This document shows positions 1 to 9,799 of a DNA stretch of 64,000 nt, piece after piece. The first letter of the stretch is position 1, and every line of letters begins with the position of its first letter. The DNA is from Sphingomonas sp. ERG5 (GTDB lineage: Bacteria > Pseudomonadota > Alphaproteobacteria > Sphingomonadales > Sphingomonadaceae), in assembly GCF_000803065.1 (NCBI RefSeq), contig NZ_JSXI01000022.1, positions 1 through 64,000 of the forward strand. The letters are read 5' to 3'. Position numbers and translations under genes: made by a program. The notes under the pieces are model-generated. The model ran no database searches. It saw only the letters and a program-made list of their open reading frames with translations, and was not told where the DNA came from.

Positions 1-67
1 GGGGTCGACATCGGGGCGGGGGTCATTGGACGACTCCGTTGAGAACCCGATGATCGTCGCGTGTCCG

Positions 68-90
68 TTATTGCAAGTCAATAGCAATAA
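68..90. promoter_or_regulatory. Fur-like inverted repeat at left edge
   Basis: A perfect 7-base inverted repeat, TTATTGC and GCAATAA, is separated by 9 bases. The inner TGC-N9-GCA symmetry resembles alphaproteobacterial Fur/Mur boxes. It lies just downstream of folC, so it would serve a leftward gene beginning outside the window. Binding by Fur is inferred only from the shape of the site. Confidence 0.35.
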
Positions 91-93
91 GAG

Positions 94-1416
94 CTAATCC
101 GGTGCTTCATCGTTTGCGGCGAGCACTTCACCGGAAAGGTAAAGCGAGCCGAGGATTAGGACGGTACGCGGACCCTCGGATTCGCCGGCGATCGCGGTCA
201 GTGCGGCAACAGGACCTGACGCGACAAAGGCGGGAATGTTCATGCCGCGCGCGAGGGCGGCAAGCTCTTGCGGCGCGTGGCACTCGTGATCGGGCACAGG
301 CACTGCGTAGAGCGACGCAATGAACTCCCGGATCGGGGCGAGCAGTCCTTCCGGGTCCTTATTGGCGAGCATGCCGAGAACAAGCTGGATGCCCGGTCCG
401 GTCCCGACGATCTCGCGAAGCGCCGCTGCGACGGCGATACCCGCCGCCGGATTATGACCCCCGTCGAGCCAGAGCTGGCTGCCGTGCGGCAACAGCGCTG
501 TCAGCGGCCCCTGGCCCAGGCGTTGCATGCGCGCGGGCCAGCGCGCTGCACCCGCTGCGTCCCGATACGCTTCGGACGGGATCGGCAACGCGCGCTGATG
601 GCGCAGCATCGCGATGGCAAGGGCCAGGTTTTCTGGTTGATGTGGTCCGGTCAGCGCGGGGAGCGGCGTCTCGATCCGGCCGGCTTCGTCCTGATAGGTA
701 AAATGCGGGCCAGCGACGCTGAACCGCCAGGTTCCGCCGGCGGGCGATACTGGCGCGCCGGCTGCACGCGCGACGCTTGCGACGCGCTCCGCGATCGAGG
801 TCGGATAGCGCATGGTGACGAGCGGCACGCCAGCCTTGGCGATGCCCGCTTTCTCGCCGGCAATCTCCTCGGCGGTGTTGCCGAGAAAGGATTGATGATC
901 GACGCCGAGTTGCGCAATGCCGGTCGCGACGGGGGTGGCGATGACATTGGTCGCGTCGAGCCGCCCGCCCAACCCGACCTCGATGATGCAGGCATGGGCG
1001 GGTGTGCGTGAAAAGGCCAGAAAGGCGGCGGCGGTGGTGACTTCGAAGAAGCTCGCACCGATGCCGTCGGCATGGTCGAGCACTTCGCTCAACAAAGCGG
1101 CAAGCGCATCGTCATCGATCAGGCGTCCGGCAATACGAATGCGTTCATTGAAGCGGACGAGATGCGGGCTGGTATAGACATGAGCGGTCAGCCCGGCCGC
1201 CTCGATCGTCGCGCGCAGAAACGCGCAGGTCGACCCCTTGCCGTTGGTGCCGGCGACATGGAACACCGGCGGCAACCGGTCCTGAGGATTGCCGACGCGC
1301 GCGAGCAACTCGGTAATGCGGCCAAGGCCGAGAATGTCGGCCCCGGGGGAAAGCGACCAAAGGCGGTCGAGCTGGGTCTGCACCGCCGGAGAGGCGGAGA
1401 TCGCGTGGTCGGGCAT
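94..1416 (-). CDS. folC: Bifunctional dihydrofolate synthase / folylpolyglutamate synthase
   Basis: FolC joins glutamate to dihydropteroate and then extends the polyglutamate tail of folates in the cytoplasm. The 440-residue protein has the family's usual length. It carries the ATP-binding AGTNGKGST loop at about residues 55-63 and a Mur-ligase-like fold, with DGGHNP near residue 316. The ATG at 1416 is preferred over the TTG one codon upstream because GGAGGGG lies about six bases before it. It is the last gene of the leftward trp-accD group, 37 bases after accD. The pairing accD-folC is common in proteobacteria. Confidence 0.95.
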   Translation of the reverse strand: MPDHAISASPAVQTQLDRLWSLSPGADILGLGRITELLARVGNPQDRLPPVFHVAGTNGKGSTCAFLRATIEAAGLTAHVYTSPHLVRFNERIRIAGRLIDDDALAALLSEVLDHADGIGASFFEVTTAAAFLAFSRTPAHACIIEVGLGGRLDATNVIATPVATGIAQLGVDHQSFLGNTAEEIAGEKAGIAKAGVPLVTMRYPTSIAERVASVARAAGAPVSPAGGTWRFSVAGPHFTYQDEAGRIETPLPALTGPHQPENLALAIAMLRHQRALPIPSEAYRDAAGAARWPARMQRLGQGPLTALLPHGSQLWLDGGHNPAAGIAVAAALREIVGTGPGIQLVLGMLANKDPEGLLAPIREFIASLYAVPVPDHECHAPQELAALARGMNIPAFVASGPVAALTAIAGESEGPRTVLILGSLYLSGEVLAANDEAPD

Positions 1417-1453
1417 CAATTCCCCTCCGGCAGTGACAAGATTGGGTCGAAGG

Positions 1454-2311
1454 CTAGGCGGCCTTTTTCACACAGAGATAGTCGATCACGCCGGCAAGCG
1501 TTTCGCGCAGATCCTTGCGGTGCTTCACCATGTCGAGCATCCCATGCTCGAGCAGATATTCGGCACGCTGGAACCCTTCGGGCAATTTTTCCCGGATCGT
1601 CTGCTCGATCACGCGCTGTCCGGCGAATCCGATCAGCGCACCGGGCTCGGCGATCTGGATGTCGCCGAGCATCGCATAGCTGGCGGTGACGCCCCCGGTG
1701 GTCGGGTCGGTCAGCACGACGATGTACGGCAGGCCGGCATCGTGGAGCATCGCGATCGCGACCGTCGCGCGCGGCATCTGCATCAGGCTGAGAATACCCT
1801 CCTGCATGCGCGCGCCACCGGCGGCGGTGAAGATGATATAGGGGCAATTATCCTCGATCGCGTTCTCGACGCCGCGCACGAACGCCTCGCCGACCGCCAG
1901 GCCCATCGACCCGCCCATGAAGGCGAAGTCCTGCACCCCGACCACCGCCTTGTGACCACGGATCGTACCGCGCGCGTTGATCAGCGCATCGCCCTCGGAG
2001 GTCGCCACGCGCGCTGCCTTGATACGATCGACATAACGCTTGGTGTCGCGGAACTTCAGCGGATCATCCTGCACCTTGGGCAGCGGGATGATGGTATAGC
2101 TGCCCTCATCGAAGACATAGGAAAAGCGCGTGATCGGCCCGATGCGATCATGATGGTCGCAATGCGGGCAGACATGGAGATTCTCCTCCAGTTCCTTGAC
2201 GAACGTCATCGTCCCGCATCCCTTGCACTTGTGCCAGAGATTGTCGGGCGTGTCCTTCTTGGCCGGGACGACGAACGAGAGCGCGTTGCGGACGTTGGTC
2301 AGCCAGCTCAT
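1454..2311 (-). CDS. accD: Acetyl-CoA carboxylase carboxyltransferase subunit beta
   Basis: AccD and AccA together transfer the carboxyl group from biotin to acetyl-CoA, the first committed step of fatty acid synthesis. The 285-residue protein begins with the expected zinc ribbon, Cys29, Cys32, Cys48 and Cys51, followed by the crotonase-like carboxyltransferase core with GGARMQEG. Its ATG overlaps the trpA stop by four bases (ATGA), so translation is probably coupled. The partner accA lies at 29460-30407 on the other strand, the usual unlinked arrangement. Confidence 0.97.
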   Translation of the reverse strand: MSWLTNVRNALSFVVPAKKDTPDNLWHKCKGCGTMTFVKELEENLHVCPHCDHHDRIGPITRFSYVFDEGSYTIIPLPKVQDDPLKFRDTKRYVDRIKAARVATSEGDALINARGTIRGHKAVVGVQDFAFMGGSMGLAVGEAFVRGVENAIEDNCPYIIFTAAGGARMQEGILSLMQMPRATVAIAMLHDAGLPYIVVLTDPTTGGVTASYAMLGDIQIAEPGALIGFAGQRVIEQTIREKLPEGFQRAEYLLEHGMLDMVKHRKDLRETLAGVIDYLCVKKAA

Positions 2312-3108
2312 ATGAGTTCCTTCCGTGCGGCGCGGATCGCCGTCGACAGACTTTCTATATAGGCGCGAACCGGGCCGGGTGCAGCCTCGCCATGTTGCGC
2401 AATGAGATCGACGATCGCCGAACCGACCACGACGCCGTCCGCCACTTTCGCGATGGCGGCGGCCTGTTCGGGCGTGCGGATGCCGAAGCCGACCGCGACG
2501 GGCAGGTCGGTCGAGGCCTTCAGCCGGGCGACCGCTTCGTCGATCGACACCTGTGCTGCCTGTTGCAGGCCGGTGATGCCGGCGACCGAGACGTAATAGA
2601 GAAAACCGCTTGCGCCATCGAGCACGGTCGGCAAGCGCGCCACGTCGGTGGTGGGGGTGGCAAGGCGGATCGGATCGATCCCGGCGGCGCGTAGCGCCGG
2701 GCCCAATTCCTCATCCTCCTCGGGCGGAATATCGACGCAGATCACGCCATCGACGCCCGCATCCTTTGCCGCGGCAGCGAACCAGTCGGCGCCGCGGATG
2801 GTCATCGGATTGGCATAGCCCATCAGCACCAGCGGCGTTTCCGGATGGCGTGTGCGAAACGCCTTGGCGATGGCGAGGATATCGGCGGTCCTGGTGCCGG
2901 CACCCAGGCTGCGCAGATTCGCGGCCTGAATCGCCGGGCCATCGGCCATCGGGTCGGTGAACGGCATGCCGAGCTCGATCACGTCCGCACCGCCCGCGAC
3001 CAGCGCGTCGAGGATCGCGCCCGTGGCGGCCGGCGTCGGGTCGCCGGCAGTAACGAAGGTGATCAGGGCGGGATGGCCCTTGGCGAAGGCAGTTGAGAGG
3101 CGGGTCAT
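2308..3108 (-). CDS. trpA: Tryptophan synthase alpha chain
   Basis: TrpA cleaves indole-3-glycerol phosphate to indole and glyceraldehyde 3-phosphate. The TIM-barrel protein of 266 residues has the catalytic Glu in VIELGMPF (about residue 45) and Asp in TDPMADGP (about residue 56). The ATG at 3108 gives MTRLSTAF; a longer in-frame start ten codons upstream is possible but lacks support. The start overlaps the stop of a small membrane ORF by four bases, so the gene is not directly adjacent to trpB as is usual. Confidence 0.96.
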   Translation of the reverse strand: MTRLSTAFAKGHPALITFVTAGDPTPAATGAILDALVAGGADVIELGMPFTDPMADGPAIQAANLRSLGAGTRTADILAIAKAFRTRHPETPLVLMGYANPMTIRGADWFAAAAKDAGVDGVICVDIPPEEDEELGPALRAAGIDPIRLATPTTDVARLPTVLDGASGFLYYVSVAGITGLQQAAQVSIDEAVARLKASTDLPVAVGFGIRTPEQAAAIAKVADGVVVGSAIVDLIAQHGEAAPGPVRAYIESLSTAIRAARKELI

Positions 3109-3311
3109 TCGGCCCACCCCAGCATCGGCTTTGGCCAAATTCGGGCAAAAAGCCTAGGTCCGAAGAAGGCGAGCGCAGCGCTGACCCCCGCTATCAAATA
3201 GGAACGATTGTCCGGAGACAAGTTTGTCATCGCTGCGATGACCCTGACTGCCGTCACAGCTAAAGTCAGAGCAGCAAGCCAAAAGCCTATTAGAGCAAGT
3301 GTGCGCTTCAC
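3105..3311 (-). CDS. Small two-helix membrane protein between trpB and trpA
   Basis: A 68-residue ORF starts with GTG inside the trpB stop (4-base overlap) and ends inside the trpA start (ATGA). It begins [15 protein letters not shown] and has two hydrophobic helices, about residues 5-27 and 38-53, joined by a polar loop NLSPDNRSY, with a basic, tryptophan-containing tail. I do not recognise a family. The exact double overlap and the membrane-like composition argue that it is a real translated gene. The context suggests co-translation with the tryptophan synthase subunits, but no role can be read from the sequence. Confidence 0.65.
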   Translation of the reverse strand: MKRTLALIGFWLAALTLAVTAVRVIAAMTNLSPDNRSYLIAGVSAALAFFGPRLFARIWPKPMLGWAE

Positions 3312-4552
3312 ATCGACACTCCCAGCGCTTCGGCGACGGTGAAGATGTCCTTGTCGCCACGTCCGCACAGGTTCGCCAGGATGATCTGGTCGCGATCCAT
3401 TTCGCGCGCGCGTTTCGCGACGGTGGCAATGGCATGGGACGGTTCGAGCGCCGGGATGATACCTTCGGTCCGGCACAGCAACTGGAATGCGTCGAGCGCC
3501 TCGACGTCGGTCGCGCTGGTATATTCCACGCGGCCGATCGAGTGCAGCCAGCTATGTTCCGGGCCGATGCCGGGATAGTCGAGACCGGCCGAGATCGAAT
3601 GCGCCTCGGTGATCTGGCCGTCCTCATCCTGCAGCAGATAGGTCTTGTTGCCGTGCAGGATGCCCGGTGCGCCGCCGGCGAGCGATGCGGCATGCTCCTT
3701 GTCGAGGCCATGCCCGGCCGCTTCGACGCCGAGCATCTTGACCTCGGCATCGTCGAGGAACGGGTGGAACAGGCCGATCGCATTGGATCCGCCGCCGATC
3801 GCCGCGACCAGCAGGTCGGGCAAGCGGTTGATCCGCTTGAGCATCTGTTCGCGCGCCTCGCGGCCGATCACGCTCTGGAAATCGCGCACCAGCTCGGGAT
3901 AGGGATGTGGGCCGGCAGCGGTGCCAATGATGTAGAACGTGTCGTGGACGTTCGCGACCCAGTCGCGCATCGCCTCGTTCATCGCATCCTTGAGCGTATG
4001 TGCGCCGCTCTTCACCGGGCGGACTTCGGCGCCGAGCAGCTTCATGCGGAACACATTCGGCGCCTGACGCTCGACGTCCTTCGCGCCCATATAAATGACG
4101 CAGGGCAGGCCGAAGCGGGCGCAGACGGTGGCGGTGGCGACGCCGTGCTGGCCGGCGCCGGTCTCCGCGATGATCCGGGTCTTGCCCATGCGCATCGCCA
4201 GCAGGATCTGCCCGACACAATTATTGATCTTGTGCGCGCCGGTGTGATTCAACTCGTCGCGCTTGAACCAGATCTGCGCGCCTTTGCCGTCGGGCGCGGC
4301 CTCGCGCAGCGCCTCGGTCAGGCGTTCGGCGTGATAGAGCGGACTCGGCCGGCCGACATAATGTTCGAGCAGGTCGTCGAACTGTGCCGCAAAGGCCGGG
4401 TCAGCCTTGGCCGCGCGGTACGCCTTGTCGAGATCGAGCACGAGCGGCATCAGCGTTTCCGCGACATAGCGGCCGCCAAAGTCACCGAAATGGCCGCGTT
4501 CGTCGGGCTGAGCCCTGAACGAGTTGGGCATGGGAGTATGAGAAGCGTTCAT
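3308..4552 (-). CDS. trpB: Tryptophan synthase beta chain
   Basis: TrpB is the pyridoxal-phosphate enzyme that condenses indole with serine. The protein of about 414 residues contains the [11 protein letters not shown] amino-terminal signature, the cofactor lysine in HTGAHKINN, the phosphate-binding GGGSNA motif and ESSHA-like EPSHA near the end. The start is uncertain. The ATG at 4552 is used here; a GTG at 4570 abuts a GGAGAGG sequence too closely to use it well. The reading frame overlaps the next small ORF by four bases. trpF lies 23-41 bases upstream. Confidence 0.97.
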   Translation of the reverse strand: MNASHTPMPNSFRAQPDERGHFGDFGGRYVAETLMPLVLDLDKAYRAAKADPAFAAQFDDLLEHYVGRPSPLYHAERLTEALREAAPDGKGAQIWFKRDELNHTGAHKINNCVGQILLAMRMGKTRIIAETGAGQHGVATATVCARFGLPCVIYMGAKDVERQAPNVFRMKLLGAEVRPVKSGAHTLKDAMNEAMRDWVANVHDTFYIIGTAAGPHPYPELVRDFQSVIGREAREQMLKRINRLPDLLVAAIGGGSNAIGLFHPFLDDAEVKMLGVEAAGHGLDKEHAASLAGGAPGILHGNKTYLLQDEDGQITEAHSISAGLDYPGIGPEHSWLHSIGRVEYTSATDVEALDAFQLLCRTEGIIPALEPSHAIATVAKRAREMDRDQIILANLCGRGDKDIFTVAEALGVSM

Positions 4553-4593
4553 CGTCGCGCGCTTTACCACCCTCTCCGGTCGTGTCGAGCGCG

Positions 4594-5232
4594 TTAGAGC
4601 GCAGCGACCGCCTTCAGGAAGGCGGCGATCTTCGTCTCATCCTTGACGCCGGGCGCGCTTTCCACGCCGGACGAGACATCGACCAGCGTCGCTCGCGTGC
4701 GGCGGATCGCTTCGGCGACATTGTCGGGGTCGAGACCGCCGGATAGCGCCCAGGGCATCGGGTGCCTGAATCCTTCAAGCAACGCCCAGTCGAAGCGCAC
4801 ACCCATCCCGCCGGGCAGTGCCGCGCCGTCCGGCGTCCTGGCATCGTACAGGATGCGATCCGCCGCGGCCGTATAGCTTGGCGCGACGTCCAGATCGGCA
4901 CGAGTCTTCACCGCGACCGCAGCCCATAGTTCGAGCCCGGTGCGCGCCTTGATCGCGGCGACGCGGGTCGGGCTGGTCTTGTGGAGTTGCAGCGTGTCGA
5001 GCCGGCCGGCGTCGATCGCGGATTCGACCAGCGCATTATCCGGGTCGACGAACACGCCGACTCGCGTGACATGGTCGGGCACGCGTGCGGCAAGCTGGGC
5101 GGCGCGCTCACGCGACAAATGGCGCGGTGAGGGCGGGAAGAACACGAAGCCGACATGGCTCGCGCCGCCCTTGATGGCAGCGTCGAGAGTTTCGGGCGTC
5201 GACAGGCCGCAGATTTTGGCGGTGATGGGCAT
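4594..5232 (-). CDS. trpF: Phosphoribosylanthranilate isomerase
   Basis: TrpF performs the Amadori rearrangement of phosphoribosylanthranilate in tryptophan synthesis. The 212-residue single-domain barrel has the family length, the catalytic Cys in KICGLSTPE near the amino terminus and the phosphate-binding SGGLDPDNV near residue 166. It is the first trp gene of the leftward run. A repeat-containing gap of about 100 bases separates it from pyrF, so it may have its own promoter or be read from pyrF. Confidence 0.95.
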   Translation of the reverse strand: MPITAKICGLSTPETLDAAIKGGASHVGFVFFPPSPRHLSRERAAQLAARVPDHVTRVGVFVDPDNALVESAIDAGRLDTLQLHKTSPTRVAAIKARTGLELWAAVAVKTRADLDVAPSYTAAADRILYDARTPDGAALPGGMGVRFDWALLEGFRHPMPWALSGGLDPDNVAEAIRRTRATLVDVSSGVESAPGVKDETKIAAFLKAVAAL

Positions 5233-5249
5233 GGTTGCTCTTTACCGCC

Positions 5250-5267
5250 TCCCGCGCAAAGGCGGGA
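5250..5267. repeat. REP-like palindrome between pyrF and trpF
   Basis: TCCCGC and GCGGGA arms surround a six-base loop. It matches the general form of the palindrome found inside cysNC at 55939-55958, and both are close to a purine-rich GAAGAAAAAGAAG-type tract. This is a degenerate copy of a dispersed palindromic repeat and possibly a mild attenuating hairpin ahead of trpF. Confidence 0.45.
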
Positions 5268-5333
5268 ATAGCGCTTGAGGTTGGCGGTATAGAAGAAAAA
5301 GAAGCGAGATCCGTGCCGGCGCGAGAACAGCAG

Positions 5334-6008
5334 TCAGAGCGTCGCGCCAATATCGCGCGCTGCCTGGTCGGGGTCTTCGGCTTGAGTGATTGGCCGTCCG
5401 ACCACCAGGATCGAGGCGCCGGCATCGATCGCCTCGCGCGGCGTGACGACGCGTTTCTGATCGCCGATGCTGCCATTGGCCGGGCGCACCCCGGGAACGA
5501 CGAAGAAGCCCTTGGGCCAGAGCGCCTTGGCCGCGGCAACTTCGGCACCCGAGCAGACCACGCCGTCGACACCCGCCGACATGGCGAGTTCGGTCAGGCG
5601 CAGCACCTGTTCATGCGGGTCGCCGACACAGCCGATCGATGTCAGGTCGGCGCCGTCGAGGCTGGTCAATGTGGTCACCGCGACAACCTTGGTCCCGGTT
5701 GGCGCGGCTGCCTTGGCATCCTCGAGCATCGCGCGGCCGCCGGCGGCGTGGACGGTGAGAATCGCGGGTTCGAGCGGGCGCAGCGCCATGATCGCCTTGG
5801 CCACGGTATTGGGGATGTCATGGAATTTCAGATCGAGAAAGATCGGCAGATCGAGTTCGGCCATTTCGCGCACGCCGGCGCGGCCATTGGCCATGAAGAA
5901 CTCCAGGCCGAGCTTGATGCCGCCGACATGGTGGCGGATCCGCGTGGCGAGAGCATGAGCCTTCGCCATGTCTGGCGTGTCGAGCGCGGCGAAGATGCGG
6001 TTGCTCAT
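5334..6008 (-). CDS. pyrF: Orotidine 5'-phosphate decarboxylase
   Basis: PyrF decarboxylates OMP to UMP, the last step of pyrimidine synthesis. The 224-residue protein shows the catalytic DLKFHDIPNTV motif around residues 59-69 and the phosphate-binding VVGRPIT near the end. The ATG at 6008 overlaps the stop of the upstream lapA-like gene by four bases. An in-frame upstream extension exists but would only translate the lapA region out of frame. Confidence 0.96.
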   Translation of the reverse strand: MSNRIFAALDTPDMAKAHALATRIRHHVGGIKLGLEFFMANGRAGVREMAELDLPIFLDLKFHDIPNTVAKAIMALRPLEPAILTVHAAGGRAMLEDAKAAAPTGTKVVAVTTLTSLDGADLTSIGCVGDPHEQVLRLTELAMSAGVDGVVCSGAEVAAAKALWPKGFFVVPGVRPANGSIGDQKRVVTPREAIDAGASILVVGRPITQAEDPDQAARDIGATL

Positions 6009-6367
6009 GCGACACCCGGCGGGACGGCGGTGGGAACGGCGGCAGGCGGTACCGAGGGTGCTGGCAATGGCGGCTCCGGATCGGGGGTAAGGGCTGGCGG
6101 GGGCGGCGCGGCGGTCGCGTCGCGCAGGTCGGTCATCGCGCGCTGCGAGGTCGAAAGCCGGTTGCGCAGGCGCCAGAGTATGGTGCGGTAATAGGCCATG
6201 GCCGGCACGAAGCCGATCAGGAAAGTGACGAACAACAGCAGCGGTAAATTCACTTCGGCAACCAGACCGCCCCACAGCTTGAGCGACACCGTCGTCCAGT
6301 TTCCGATCGTGAACAGCGCCGCGATGAAGGCGAGCAGGCACCAGAAGAGGATTTTCAGGAATTGCAT
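6005..6367 (-). CDS. lapA: LapA-domain membrane protein
   Basis: This 120-residue protein has two transmembrane helices (about residues 3-24 and 41-62). A short soluble segment with RLRNRLS follows, then a proline- and alanine-rich tail from about residue 88. This is the layout of LapA (DUF1049) proteins, which in enterobacteria act with LapB in lipopolysaccharide assembly control. lapA next to pyrF is a conserved pairing. The low-complexity tail is unusual. No Shine-Dalgarno sequence is visible; a hairpin lies directly upstream. Confidence 0.75.
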   Translation of the reverse strand: MQFLKILFWCLLAFIAALFTIGNWTTVSLKLWGGLVAEVNLPLLLFVTFLIGFVPAMAYYRTILWRLRNRLSTSQRAMTDLRDATAAPPPPALTPDPEPPLPAPSVPPAAVPTAVPPGVA

Positions 6368-6389
6368 ATGCCCACGCTAACGCGGGCAT
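6368..6389. terminator. Hairpin between patatin gene and lapA
   Basis: ATGCCC and GGGCAT arms plus two inner base pairs form a short stem just after the patatin-like gene stop and directly before the lapA start codon. There is no clear U-tract, so it may be a weak terminator or a structure limiting lapA translation. Confidence 0.3.
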
Positions 6390-6405
6390 CGGCTCTTGAC
6401 CAGTG

Positions 6406-8700
6406 TCAGCCGACTTCGCGGCGCAAAGTCTCGATCAGCGCCGGGATCGCGGTCAGTTTGGGTGCTTCCTCGTCGAGGATGGCATGGAAGGTGGCGCGCT
6501 TGATCGCGGCGATGCGGCCCGGTTTGAGACGATTTGCCTCGGGCAGCGAAGAAACGACGATATCGATCACGCGCTCGGCGCCGTGGAGGCGGCCCCAGAG
6601 ATAGTCGTTCTCGCGGTAAGCGCGGCTGAAAAAGGCACCGAACGCATTGAACTGGATGCCCTTCAGCGTGGCCTCCGCTCCGCCGCCGCGGATCGATTTG
6701 GCGTCGTCGGGCGCAATGCGATCGACCTTGACCGGGTCGAACTCGTCCAGCCCTTCGCCTTGCAGCAGCGGCAGGGTCGCGACATCGAAATAGGGGAAAC
6801 CGAGATAGGTCAGCAACATTGGCCGCTTCACTTCGCGCTGCAGGCCGGCAAACGCATCGGCCAGCCGCTGTTCGGTCTCCTCGTCGAGCGTCTTGAGATC
6901 GAGCGACGCGGCGAGCTTGTCGAGCAACGGGCCGGCATCGCCGCGCAATTGCCGCACGTCGCGGCGCAGCGCGACATGACGTTCGGTGCGCTTGACGTCG
7001 AGATAGGCCGACAGCGAAATATAGATCGCCTCGCGCAATTGCCCGATGTCGGCCTCGGCATTCTCTTCTTCGAGCGCGGTCAGGCGGCGTGCCATCAGGC
7101 GCAACCGGCGGATGCGGAAGCCAAGATCATAGGTGCGCAGGAAATCGATCGTCGTCTTGCTTGCGCCGTCGCTGAACGATGGCGTCATGTCGTCGAATCC
7201 GCGTTCGCGCACGGCGGTGGCGATATGCTCGCGGATCGTCGCCCAGCGCTGCGGTCCGGGCTCACTGCCGACATGGTAAAGCATGTCGGTGATCGCCTCG
7301 ACCACGCCGGTGATCTTGAGATGGCCATAAGCGACATAGCCGTAACCGGCCTTGCTTGCAGCGGCAGCCTGAGCGCGCCGCCGCCAAGCGCCGAGGCGTG
7401 ACGGCGTCGGCGAATCGAGGAAGAGCGTGTAGTCGAACAGCGATTCGACCTGTGCCTCGACTTCAGGACGGATCGCCTCGACGATCATGCGCATGCGTTC
7501 GATCCGGCGCGAGCGGCCCTCGATCGCTTCGAGATTGTCGCGGATCGGTTGCTGGCGGGGCAATTCCGAAACCGCCCCGAGAATGGTCTGGAAAAAACTG
7601 GGCGCGGCCTGCGCCTTGGCGCCAAGGTTGAGCTTCATGCCGGGCGAGGGGTCGATATAGACGAAGCGGCGGTCGATCTGGCGCCGCGCGGGGCGTTCGC
7701 GCAACGCGTCGATCGCAGGTTTGAACGGGGCGTTGGCGAGGACCGATCCATCGATCAGCACAGCCTGCTCCTCCGCGCCGATCGCCGCCTGGCGCGGCAG
7801 GATGCGCTTGAGGAATTCCTTGCGGCTGGGCCAGTCGACGCCGCGTTTCTTGAGGACGCGGTCCATTTCCTTGACCGTGAAGGGCGGAAAGGCGCCGGGA
7901 AAGCTCGATGTGGCACGGCCGGCAAAGGCGAGCTCGGCCGGGTGCGCGAGGGTTTCGCCGGCGATGCCGTGATCGGTGAAGTTCACGATCAGACGATGCT
8001 CGGTCTCCATCACCTCGGCTGGTGAATTGAGACTCAGGCGTTCGGGATGGCCGCGGAAATCGGTGACGGTGACGAACAAGTCGAGCGGCTGGCCGATCGG
8101 CAGCAAGCGGTCGCCCTTGGGGCCTTTTTCCATCGCGTCGAGCGCATCGAGGATCAGATTGGTGAACCGCTCGCCGCCAAAGGGTGGGGCGAACCAGCGC
8201 GAGCGGATGAAGTGCGACAATTTCGCGCGAACTTCGTCGCGCGCGCCGGCCTCGACTGTTTCGTCGATCTTGTCGCCGCTGCGCCGCCCCGCCATCCAGG
8301 CGATCGGCAGCGCCCAGACCTTGGTCAACTTCGATGCCGGTGCGGCATCCTCCGCGATCAGCGCCTCGACATCGGCGGAATCGAGCCAGAGCTGAGTCAG
8401 TGGCTCGAGGCTTTGTCCGGTGGTGATCGCCTGGGCGAGGAACACGCCGTTGAGACCGCCCGCACTGGCGCCGGCGATGATGTCGACCAGCACGCGCAGG
8501 CGAATCCCGGTTTCGTCCTCGATTTCCTGCAGCAGGGCGCGATAGATGCCCTCGCTGCCACTGGCGGGGGCCCGGCCGTCAAGGAATGAACGGCTGGCGC
8601 GGGCGAGCCGCCAGATCTCCTTGGAGATGCCGTGCATGTACACCGCAAGGCTGATGCCGCCATAGCAGATCAGGGCAAGGCGGAGTTCCTTCTCGCGCAT
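6406..8700 (-). CDS. Patatin-like phospholipase, long form
   Basis: A 764-residue protein with an amino-terminal patatin domain. CYGGISLAVYMHG near residue 12 forms the oxyanion-hole region, GASAGG holds the nucleophilic serine, and DGSVLANAPF supplies the Asp of the Ser-Asp dyad. A long, mostly helical carboxy-terminal region follows, as in DUF3376-type patatin proteins. It probably hydrolyses lipid acyl esters; the substrate is unknown. No signal peptide is seen. The ATG at 8700 shares one base with the upstream gene's stop (TGATG), so translation is coupled; a longer in-frame extension upstream is rejected. Confidence 0.85.
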   Translation of the reverse strand: MREKELRLALICYGGISLAVYMHGISKEIWRLARASRSFLDGRAPASGSEGIYRALLQEIEDETGIRLRVLVDIIAGASAGGLNGVFLAQAITTGQSLEPLTQLWLDSADVEALIAEDAAPASKLTKVWALPIAWMAGRRSGDKIDETVEAGARDEVRAKLSHFIRSRWFAPPFGGERFTNLILDALDAMEKGPKGDRLLPIGQPLDLFVTVTDFRGHPERLSLNSPAEVMETEHRLIVNFTDHGIAGETLAHPAELAFAGRATSSFPGAFPPFTVKEMDRVLKKRGVDWPSRKEFLKRILPRQAAIGAEEQAVLIDGSVLANAPFKPAIDALRERPARRQIDRRFVYIDPSPGMKLNLGAKAQAAPSFFQTILGAVSELPRQQPIRDNLEAIEGRSRRIERMRMIVEAIRPEVEAQVESLFDYTLFLDSPTPSRLGAWRRRAQAAAASKAGYGYVAYGHLKITGVVEAITDMLYHVGSEPGPQRWATIREHIATAVRERGFDDMTPSFSDGASKTTIDFLRTYDLGFRIRRLRLMARRLTALEEENAEADIGQLREAIYISLSAYLDVKRTERHVALRRDVRQLRGDAGPLLDKLAASLDLKTLDEETEQRLADAFAGLQREVKRPMLLTYLGFPYFDVATLPLLQGEGLDEFDPVKVDRIAPDDAKSIRGGGAEATLKGIQFNAFGAFFSRAYRENDYLWGRLHGAERVIDIVVSSLPEANRLKPGRIAAIKRATFHAILDEEAPKLTAIPALIETLRREVG

Positions 8701-9395
8701 CAGGCGGGCTCGATCACGGCCCAGATCGGCAGATGATCCGAGGCCTTGCGCGCCGATGCGCTGTGATGGACGCCGCAATCGACGATGCGCAGGTCGCGCG
8801 ACACCATGATCTTATCGAGCCGGCCGACCGGGCGGCGGGCATGGAAGCTCGGCCCGGTCGCGGCAAAGGTGAAGTGGTGCGCGAAATCGCGCAGGCAGCC
8901 CGACCCGGCACTCCAGTCGTTGAGATCGCCCATCATGATCGTCGGTCGTTTCGTGACGCAGGAGTCGACATGGGTCAGGATGGCATGCGCCTGACGCCGA
9001 CGCCACAGGCCTGACAGGTCGAGATGCATCCCGACGAGCCGAATCGGCGCGCCATCGACCCGCACATCCGCCATCACTGCCCCGCGCGGTTCGAGCGTGG
9101 GCAAGTGAATCGCCTCGCAATCCATCACCAGCGCCTCCTTGCGCACCAGCAAGCCATTGCCATGCCAGCCCATGCTCACCGCGCGAATGCCGAACGGGAC
9201 CGCTTTCCACGGACTATGTTCCTCGAGCAGATGCGTGCCGATCACCGCGGCCTTGCCGCCGAAACGACGGTCGCATTCCTGCAGCGCAACCACATCGGCA
9301 TCGATTTCGCGCAGCACATCCAGAATGCGTTCGGGGCTGCGGCGGCGGTCGGTGCCCACCCCTTTGCGCATATTATAGCTGGCGACCTTGATCAT
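8700..9395 (-). CDS. Endonuclease/exonuclease/phosphatase family protein
   Basis: A 231-residue EEP-fold protein. SYNMRKG and ALQECDRR supply the metal-binding Asn and Glu, MGDLNDW the catalytic Asp and Asn, and ASDHLPIWA the terminal Asp-His pair. Such proteins cleave phosphodiesters in nucleic acids, lipids or inositol phosphates. Coupling to a patatin-like phospholipase suggests a lipid phosphodiesterase role, but that is inference from position only. No signal peptide is apparent. The start at 9395 lacks a clear ribosome-binding site. Confidence 0.8.
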   Translation of the reverse strand: MIKVASYNMRKGVGTDRRRSPERILDVLREIDADVVALQECDRRFGGKAAVIGTHLLEEHSPWKAVPFGIRAVSMGWHGNGLLVRKEALVMDCEAIHLPTLEPRGAVMADVRVDGAPIRLVGMHLDLSGLWRRRQAHAILTHVDSCVTKRPTIMMGDLNDWSAGSGCLRDFAHHFTFAATGPSFHARRPVGRLDKIMVSRDLRIVDCGVHHSASARKASDHLPIWAVIEPA

Positions 9396-9799
9396 GCGCG
9401 TGGGTAACGCCGCCCTTCGAAAATGGTGCCCCGGTCGGACGAAACCGGAACCGGGTGCTGCCGCCCCTCTTTCCCCGGTTGACCGCCTAAATCAAGCGGT
9501 CGCGCTTTCGGGAAAGCGGAATAGCGATCGGGATGGTGCATGCGAGCCGGGTTACGGCGCGATGGGAAAGTTTTCGGCCTGGCGTGAGCGCTGCGTTCAA
9601 CTGCGCTGCGTGGGGATACCCTTGTTCATTAACCGAGTCGCCAGCCCAATCGCAGGAAAATCACAGCTGTTTTCCGCTTCGGTCAGCGCGAAAGGCCGGA
9701 AGAATTGGTTCGCTCTCGGTCCGGTTATCGGAAAGCATATGCGCATAGCCGTCGTTGAACGTGCCGACCACCGCGCCTGCCTTGCCGGTCAGGTGAAGC
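9396..9799. other. Non-coding gap with no recognised feature
   Basis: About 400 bases without a convincing gene. Open frames crossing it on both strands have unlikely composition and match nothing I know. One leftward frame contains a readable stretch ending near 9661 that might be a decayed gene fragment. No RNA gene or repeat is evident. Confidence 0.4.

Noticed and set aside
3299..4597. A 432-residue open frame opposite trpB
   Set aside because: Antisense shadow of trpB. Several others are alike, for example opposite folC, the patatin gene, the glycosyltransferase, valS and xerD.
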